Shown here: positions 57,087 through 64,000 of the stretch, one piece after another
How the letters are laid out: the number at the start of each line of letters is the position of its first letter
How positions within the stretch are numbered: the stretch's first letter is position 1
From: Marasmius tenuissimus
Lineage: Eukaryota > Basidiomycota > Agaricomycetes > Agaricales > Marasmiaceae
Direction of reading: 5' to 3'
NCBI GenBank assembly: GCA_029532415.1
Contig: JAQOTA010000050.1
Coordinates: 4,216,001-4,280,000, forward strand
Length of the DNA stretch: 64,000 bases
Position numbers and translations under genes: made by a program
Notes under the pieces: generated by a model
What the model saw: only the letters and a program-made list of their open reading frames with translations
Told to the model about the DNA's origin: nothing
The model's database searches: none

Positions 57087-58561
57087 CTACTCCCAGAGAG
57101 CACGATCCTCATCACTCGGTCCAACTGGGTCATCAGAGGCTGCAAGGTTGCACTGGTGAAGTAAGCGAACCTGACCTCGTTTAAAATGTCCTACAACAGA
57201 ATGCATCACGCCTCGATTGTTCCATAGTAAGAGGTCCTTCTCCTTCCTGGAAGTTGGGCAGGAGGGTGATTAGGTGGGGAAGATTCAGCTTAGACGTGAT
57301 AGTACAAACCAATCATGCGGATAAACCAACTGATTATGGGACCGACGCACACATTCAGCTGAGGAATCTTGTGAGCATACAGCGATAGACTCACCGAAGG
57401 GGCGATGCCGGGTCGTTGCATCTTCCATAGGAGATCCCTGACCTCTTGTAGATCCTTTAAGTGTGCCCCGTGCGGGTAGAGAGCGCCTTTCTTCCCTTCA
57501 TCGAATACAGGGTCTACAATCACTTCCTGGACTGCGGCTGGATGGACCATCATGTGAAGTTTGCCTGTCACCGAGTTCTTCCAACACTGCGATGCGAAGG
57601 ATAAGATACCAAGAGAGGAAAGAAAGAACAGACTAACGAAGGGCAATATCTTAATGTCCTCCTCCTTCCACGTCGATAGTTGATCGGGGCCTTTCTCCAG
57701 TCCCTCTGTCTCCAAACCCATTCCGGTGGATTTAAAGCGAGCAGTGCTCATCCACTCGTAAGGTTTTGGAGCATACTTCGCCTTCGCCCGAACAGCGACA
57801 CTCTTCAATTCTGGCGGCAGGATATCGAATGTGTTTTGCCCCGACTCAAACGCTGTAGTTCCCAGTGGCACCAGCAGCTCGTCGCCAGAGCCATCGTCGT
57901 AACGAACCGTTTGTTTTGGACCATCAGGGATTTTAATGGCGTATAACCCAGTGACTCTGGGAGGAGAAAATTCATACAAAGCGGCATCCATGTGCCATCG
58001 GAAGAACCGTGTGTATCCCTTTTCTTCGTCTTCTTGAAGGATACGAGTTTTATGAATCGAAGAATGGTGCCCGTGGTTGAGGCGAAGTTCATGCATCCCT
58101 TCATGCTCAGCAATACTACCATGCCCAATGGCCTGGACCTGAGGAACGCGAGGCAAAGAGTTGAGGTATCCGGAGAGGATGGATCCTTTGATCTCTTGCA
58201 TCTTCTTCGTTCCATGACCGAAGATACCTGCACCAGGATCGAACGCCTGTAAAACATGAGAAGGATGGCAAATCCGATGCCCATAGTAGATCGGACCTTG
58301 ACGAATGCAAACTGTTCTTCCGGCGTGAGGTCAATGTTTCGAAACAAAAGTGCGTTGAACTACGACACTTTCATCAGCACCTGAGATTGAGAGTTTTTAG
58401 TATACGTGACGACCTACTTGATAGAGCGCCTTCTGCAACTCCGCGAACTGCTCCTCTGTTGCTTGGGCTGGATGGATACCGATTACCTCCCGCCCAAAGT
58501 CTCCGAGTCTGGCTAGGTCTGCGGAGCTTGGGAGAGCGAGAGGCTTGAACTCGATAGTCAT
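57087..58561 (-). CDS. Alpha-ketoglutarate-dependent xanthine dioxygenase (XanA/Xan1-like, TauD family)
   Basis: Fe(II)/2-oxoglutarate enzyme that turns xanthine into urate, a fungal alternative to xanthine dehydrogenase in purine use. It starts MTIEFKPLALPSSADLARLG. Exons add FNALLFRNIDLTPEEQFAFV. The large exon then gives NHGHHSSIHKTRIL, with the iron ligands His and Asp in RWHMDAALYEFSPPRVTGLY. KQTVRYDDGSGDELLVPLGT and GTTAFESGQNTFDILP follow, as in XanA. The last exon (to 57087) has EKDLLLWNNRGVMHSVVGHF, supplying the second iron His, and GQVRLLHQCNLA with the Arg that binds 2-oxoglutarate. The end is DEDRALWE. All catalytic residues are present. Related TauD enzymes acting on taurine or sulfonates are possible, but the exon order and RYDDGSGDE block favour XanA. 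Confidence 0.85.
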
Positions 58562-58920
58562 GCTAGTACGTAGATAACAGCGCTGTACTTAGGATTTTGT
58601 CGGTATTCACTATAAACTATATATACCTTTGCAATTGGACGGCCCCACGGGGTCCAGGTGGATTAGTTTATTTTGAGGCCACCAAGTGGCGTAGAAGCGA
58701 GTGATCACCGGGCTGGAAGCAAAAATCAATTCAGCTAGCTAAGCTAGTCGAGTTCTTCGCTTACGCTAGAGTCTACATGTATAGGAAGATATAGATTAGT
58801 GGTATTACAGGAAGCTAAGTAAGATGCGCTACATTCAATACAGTGATGACAGCAGAACCATGCATGAGCGTTCGAACGTTACCCCTTCAGATTTTAGACC
58901 AATGTAACGGGGGTATCATC
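58562..58920. other. Intergenic region, nothing seen
   Basis: Promoter side of the dioxygenase gene and 3' side of the next minus-strand gene. It contains GCTAGCTAAGCTAG-like short palindromic words near 58,733, with no clear element. Confidence 0.35.
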
Positions 58921-61309
58921 TCAGGTCGAAGTTGGTGTAGAGTCTGGATCGCCAGGCTGCTCGTGTGCCTCCGGTACAGGTTCGATTCTGGACGCCCTCC
59001 GCCCATTTATGGCATATTGTGTTGAGAGGAACGCATCCGCTCGATACGAAGCAAGGCTCAAAGGAACCGGTTGTGGTTTCACATCGGGGCGGTGGATGGC
59101 AATCGGCACAGACCCAGGAACCCCAACGTTCGGTTGAACCTCTGGATAAAAGGATCAGCGACAAGAACACGAGATTCAAGTTCGCACCCTACCTTCGCGT
59201 CCTCCGTCTGTCGTCTCTGGGGCGGTACCCTCTGCGCCATCCTCGAGCCAATCGTCACTCTTTTCCGAGAAAAATGAGGTAAATTCTCGACTGTTATTTC
59301 TCCAGGCCGCCCGATGACTTGGCATACTGGCCGCGAGTTTGGTTAGAATTTCCTGTTCCCGAGGACTTCTGGAGGCTTCCGCAGCATTCGTCCCATTCTG
59401 GACCCGTCCTGGAATAGGTAACGACTTGAGTTCTGGCAAATCGGCATGAACTGACTCGGGACTACTGTGGGGAGATACATGTCCTTCTTGAGCGCCCGAA
59501 GTCCCTGCTGACGGCTTGGCGACATGATTGGCTAGATAAGACGGTGTAGGGAGTGAAGAGGGTCGGAGGTTGGATAGCATGTTAGGGAGTTCTTTAGAAA
59601 CTTTCCTATGTGGATGGTGGGATCGCGGTGCCGGCTGTTCGACCAAAGGCAATGGCGCGCCAGCGCCAGTGCCCCGCCCTTCGTTCTCATCCTCAAAATC
59701 GAACATCATGTCTGCTCGGAATGATTTAGTTCACATGGAAGTTGACATCACACTCAGACTTACCTTCCGCGTTCACTGGATCATAGCTTCCAGCAGCAGA
59801 ACCAGGCTGATCTACTTTCACGTCAAAGGTGACTTTCCGTTTGCCCTTGGATTTCGGAGAGGGTGACGGTTTGGAGTCCGTCGCTTGGGATACCGTAGCA
59901 ATGACCTCGGCTGGTCGGGCATCCTCGTCCTTTCTCTCAGTAGTCTTCGCAGTTGACAAGGCATCAGGGTTGGGCTGGGGCCGTACAGCCGACGTACTGG
60001 CACCGGGCACGTCACGTTGACGGCGTTCCATTTCGTCCTCAAGGTTAAGGAAGAATCTATAACTCGTGGCAATGTCCATCTGTTCATTGGTGTTACGCCC
60101 CCATCGACGGACGTTTCCGGCATCCGCTGAGGGCGGGTGCATAATAAGCGTGGCTGATGACGCAGACTGGAGGGAAATTGGGGACCTGGGGGGTGAATGA
60201 TGCTGAGCGCGAGGGTGATGGAAAGATGAAGTTACTAGAGAGGCCGATAGAGCCGAAACGGGTGGCGCAGAGGGCCTGGGAGGGGGTGATCTCGGCTGAG
60301 CAGGTGTTGTAGGTACGAAATCATGCACTACGGACACAGGTTTTCCTGGGGTACTCGTCCGTGATGATTCGAGAGTGCGCTGCGTTTGAGGGGGTGTCTG
60401 CACGGAAGAGAGAGAAGTTTGTTCCTGTTCTGCCTTTTTGATGCCTTCATTGTACTTGTTCAGTAAGAACTGAACGTCCTTCTTCAACTGGTTCTCCGCA
60501 ATCCTGATCTCATGAATTTTCTTCTGCGCTATGTCGTCGATGTGTTCTTCTGCTGATGACCGTAGCTCGGAGGATTTGTGACCAGCAATAGAAGCAAGAG
60601 CAGCGAAGAGTGAGGTAGTGGACTTGGGTTCAGGAAAGATTGGCGGAATGGGGGGCAATTTGTACTTCGGAACATCTTCAGGCACGATAGCACGCCCAGA
60701 AATTGTTTCAGAGGGTCCTGATGAGGACGAGAGAGCAATCACGATGCCAAACGTCGGCGAAAATTCTGGTGTACTCTCTTGTTTGCGAATGCCTTCTTCA
60801 GTCTGATTGTCGCGGAAATAAGGGAAGGGTACGCGATTAATCGTGTAAGTTGACGTACTAAAACGTGTTGGAACACCTCCACCCATCCTGAAGTGCTTCG
60901 CAGAACCTCTGTCTCTGTCCAACCCTTCGTGATAATCGGTCCCTCCTTCAAATTGTGCTCGTCGTTGACGGAAACTACTTGATGTATTCGATAAACCAGG
61001 GTTTGGCAACAAAGGCAAGTCAATGAAGTGTAGCGTGCGGTCTTTGCTGGGTCTGAGACGAATGGAGCCCGCTTGCGAGTTCTCAACGTCAGGTGAGGAT
61101 ATACCTGGAAAGAGATCAGCCTTTCAAAAGGGAAATGAAGTTGAATCACTAGTTACGATCTTGATATCCTCGTCTCTTTCAGTGTACACGGGAGTGTAAT
61201 CTGGAGATGACGGTAGATTGGGATTTCCATCCGATCGTTTGCATCTGAGCTTGACATTGAGGCAATTGCAGGCATACAATATTTGAGAGTTTGGTTGGCC
61301 ACCGTGCAT
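58921..61309 (-). CDS. Disordered protein with Cys-containing N-terminus, function unknown
   Basis: Not recognised. The ATG at 61309 gives MHGGQPNSQILYACNCLNVK then LRCKRSDG. Three cysteines in a CNCLN...C setting could be part of a small zinc site or a GFA-like fold. After an intron the frame continues SSPDVENSQAGSIRLRPSKD then TLHFIDLPLLPN, then a region with GGGVPTRFSTSTYTINRVPF. A helical coiled coil (EEHIDDIAQKKIHEIRIAEN; QLKKDVQFLLNKYNEGIKKA) comes next. A Ser/Pro-rich disordered part contains many SP sites. Near the end, conserved-looking EITSFFSEKSDDWLEDG-like sequence and KPQPVPLSLASYRADAF occur before the stop at 58921. I infer one gene because splice joins keep frame (GREG|VQPNVGVPG). 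Cellular role is unknown. Confidence 0.68.
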
Positions 61310-61573
61310 GGAAGCAGCGATGAATGAAAAACACGAAACAGAAAAACGCGGTCGTGGATGTCGTCGGTCAAGCCTTTCGGCCGTTCCATCTCTGCCGGTA
61401 AAAGCGGTGCACCAACAGAATATTTCACCTCAAGTCCAACTGGAGTGGCGCGTGAACAAGTTTAGCGATACTCAAGCAATACCGAGACCATTATCAACCA
61501 TTAGTTATTCGTTGTCCACACAGACTACACGTATAAGAGAAAGATGACAGGAGAATACGTCCTGGGTATTGGA

Positions 61574-64000
61574 CTACCGGTTCTTCTTAGACTCGGGTTC
61601 TTTCTTCTCCTTCTTCTCTTCGAGCGCTTGCACATCCTCCACGATGACTTGTCCGTATTCATTGACTCGTTTGGGGTCGATTCTGTATATCCACCGCTGG
61701 AAATGAATCGAACTTGAGGTAGAGCTCCACCAACATACTTCTGGTTCACTCACCTGGTACAGGAAGATTAAGAACACGACGTCATCTCGGAAACATGCCA
61801 ACCTGTGGAGGAACGGCATCTTTATACAAAACCTATATCTCGGAGGTCAGCTAATACGTCGGGAATGGCGATGACAGCGACAACGGTCTTACGCAAAAAA
61901 GTCGTCAACGACGGTGGATAGCGTCTTGTAGACCATAGCTTTCATCGGCATGTGAGCCACACTCTGGAGCTAAGGTGTTAGAGGCCATTGATGCATGCTG
62001 AAGGAGTTGAACCAACCTTGAGTTTGTAGTTGATAATTAGCTGCGGGACGAGTTGTGCCTGGTAGGAATGGAGCAATTAGATCGCGATGCGGGAGCTATG
62101 GAAAAACTCCTTACGAAGCCAAACATGTAGACGAATGATGTCAACGTAGAGATGATGAAGCTGTACCACCCCCGATGGGACTCGTACAGGAGAGAGTACA
62201 CCGTGTACATGGCGAGGGATGGAATGGCAAAGTACGACACATATCGGAAAGCCAGGCGATCGTATCTATCGCGGAAGGTATCAGTATAACGAAATCGTTT
62301 GACGTCAACTGACAACTCACTCTTGCGTCTTCTTTTCGTCTTCGCTCAAAACATGCTTGTCTGTTTCAAGTCAGAACGACAGGGCTTCACGAACAAAGCG
62401 GCCTCCGAACCTTTAATGTCCAATTTGTACGGGAGCGACGAGCCAGATGGTGCAGGCACTACGGAAATATCAACGGCTTTCGTGATCTGTTCGGTCTCTG
62501 TCAGCATTGGACGAGTTCGCCGAGGGGTAGTAGCAAACCTTCCAAGCCTCGATGATGACACCGATCCCAGAACCAAAGAGAATCATCCAGCTCGTGTTTT
62601 CATTGTTATCGATGAGGTAGAGTAACACCACAATTTGGACGAAGACGTTGGTGATGATCTAAGCGCAAGTTATGTCAGTAATAAAAAAGGAACACGGAAT
62701 CGTACGCACAGTCCTGCGGAAAGGTGAGATCACTGTCAACGAGAGACAAATTTGGTTCCAGCTCACCTGACAGAGACACCGACCATCTCCTTCTTCTGTC
62801 TCCAATGTGACACGTCCGACGAGAACGCCAACATCTCGAACCTGAGTAACTCGGATGAGCACAGTTCACGTATACGCAAGACGATACTAACACGACATGC
62901 AAAACGCTGACAAGCCCAGTCAGGCCCAAGAACCACGGATTAGTCTCCAATAACATTCTTTTAATCTCATCCAGCTCTGCAGAGGCCCCTGAACCCTGCT
63001 GCTTGGCTGCTTCGTTAAATCCGTGCGTCATGGAAGAGAATATCTGGAACTTCATGTAGGACATGGGTTGGAATACAATCTGGAGAGGGAGTGTCGGAGT
63101 GGTAGAGTTGAGTTCAGTGTAGTGAGATTTCAGATGCCAGAATTCATTGGGGAAGACGATAGGCTTGTAATAGCCTTTGGCACCAGTCTGGTCGCGTTTA
63201 CCCGGGATTAGGTAGATGTCTGTTGAGAAATTGTAAGGAATAGAAGGTGAAGAACGAGAAATTCGACTGACGGTCGCGAATGGGTGGTGGCAACGTTCCG
63301 TATGGAACTAATGTGGCGTCCGAAACCAAAGCCAGAGTTAGGTTCTGTAATATCTTGAGCATCGGTCACGTCCAGCTGGAAGGAGAAACTCTACTTTGTG
63401 CCAGTGCGGAACGATGACATCGGGTTGCTGGGGGGGGGGGGAAATTAGTATAGTGTTTCTAAGAGAGTCCTTAGAACCCATACCTCTTCCTCTTCTTCCT
63501 CTGCACCTTCCCCGCTGATCAAGTTCTTCTCTTTGCGGACCTTAACTCTCGGGAAGTATGGAGTCAGCACTGATAGGGCTTCGTCAGACGTGATTCCAAC
63601 ATATGAATGGGAGGTCGATTACACTTTCTGATGTGATGAATGTTCTCGGGATCGAAAGCAGGATTTTGAGGGTCGGGAGATGAACCTGCTTTCACGAGGA
63701 AAACGTCGGCCCACAGCGAGCCATTGTTCAAAACAGACTAAAATGAATGTCAGAGTGCTGAGAGGACAAAAGGCGATAGTCAAACGCGCCTGCGGAAACT
63801 TGATGTTGTAGTTGACCTCCCGCGTGTCGGAATAGTCTCCGAATGTGAGATTGTCCCAAACAAAGTTGGGAAGACCCTCATCCCGGTTTTCTCTCCATTT
63901 CGATGTCCATTGCTTGGAGAATACATCACCATTGAACGAAGTCGAGAGATAAACGTGCATTGAGACCGGTTGACCGAGAGCCCAGCCTAGTTCTGCGTGT
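61574..64000 (-). CDS. CLPTM1-family multi-pass membrane protein (5' end beyond window)
   Basis: Cleft lip and palate transmembrane protein 1 family; in animals CLPTM1 retains GABA-A receptors in the ER and CLPTM1L acts as a glycolipid scramblase. Read from the right edge, exons give a lumenal domain (MHVYLSTSFNGDVFSKQWTS, NFVWDNLTFGDYSDTREVNY). Next come YMKFQIFSSMTHGFNEAAKQ and ELDEIKRMLLETNPWFLGLT, then VSVLHVV leading into the first membrane helix. Later helices include LAFRYVSYFAIPSLAMYTVY and FIISTLTSFVYMFGF, then AQLVPQLIINYKLKSVAHMP. The C-terminus has the family block MPFLHRLACFRDDVVFLIFL, YQRWIYRIDPKRVNEYG, and a Lys/Glu tail ending ESKKNR. The start codon is not in the window. A run of G (about 63,430) lies in an intron. 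Confidence 0.92.

Noticed and set aside
63430..63442. Run of G, considered as a structured element
   Set aside because: Single homopolymer inside an intron of the CLPTM1-family gene; one run cannot form a quadruplex by itself.
1..64000. tRNA genes and self-contained gene clusters (secondary metabolism, mating type)
   Set aside because: Looked for cloverleaf-like and cluster-type signatures by eye and found none; a tRNA scan would be decisive.

Overview
The window is nuclear DNA from a filamentous fungus, most likely an agaricomycete basidiomycete. Almost every gene is cut by several short introns (about 48-70 bp, GT...AG). Genes are dense on both strands. The gene set is fungal: a Whi3-type RNA-binding protein, Sld3, Tom20, PAPS reductase, a Gpr1/Fun34/YaaH acetate transporter and a xanthine dioxygenase. 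No tRNA, rRNA, CRISPR array or bacterial feature was seen.

Layout. 0.4-3.1 kb: RNase III and PAPS reductase, both minus. 4.2-6.8 kb: a coiled-coil protein with a C-terminal membrane segment, plus. 7.0-16.5 kb: a Sld3-like replication factor, a 1408-residue disordered protein and an acetate-transporter-family protein, all minus. 17.2-27.0 kb: a plus-strand run of Nup98-type nucleoporin, a HIG1-domain respiratory factor and the second-largest subunit of RNA polymerase I. 27.2-34.7 kb: two minus genes, a protein that reads as an H2B-like plus H2A-like histone-fold doublet and a three-finger C2H2 protein carrying a tandem exon duplication. 35.0-38.7 kb: NDUFAF5, Trm10 and acyl-protein thioesterase. 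39.4-43.1 kb: a small CACTA-type MITE abutting the 3' end of a Whi3-like gene. 45.0-48.1 kb: a small membrane protein and two more thioesterase paralogues. 48.5-56.7 kb: PP4 regulatory subunit 3 (Psy2), Tom20, a SET-domain protein and a DnaJ-RRM splicing factor (Cwc23/DNAJC17). 57.1-64.0 kb: xanthine dioxygenase, a disordered protein with a Cys-containing N-terminus and a CLPTM1-family membrane protein that runs off the right edge.

The genes are mostly unrelated housekeeping functions, not a metabolic cluster. Mitochondrial functions recur (HIG1 factor, NDUFAF5, Tom20), as do nuclear RNA and chromatin functions (Nup98, Pol I, Cwc23, Psy2, SET protein, RNase III). Several neighbours share short divergent promoters.

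The strongest candidate for something little described is the single-chain H2B-H2A-like histone-fold protein at 27.2-30.4 kb. Next come the MITE that supplies the Whi3-like gene's in-frame stop codon, the duplicated exon in the zinc-finger gene, and the divergence of the three thioesterase paralogues. Intron positions were read by eye from splice signals and frame continuity. Lengths for the Sld3, 1408-residue, coiled-coil, Trm10 and HIG1 genes were checked to sum to whole codons; other models are approximate.
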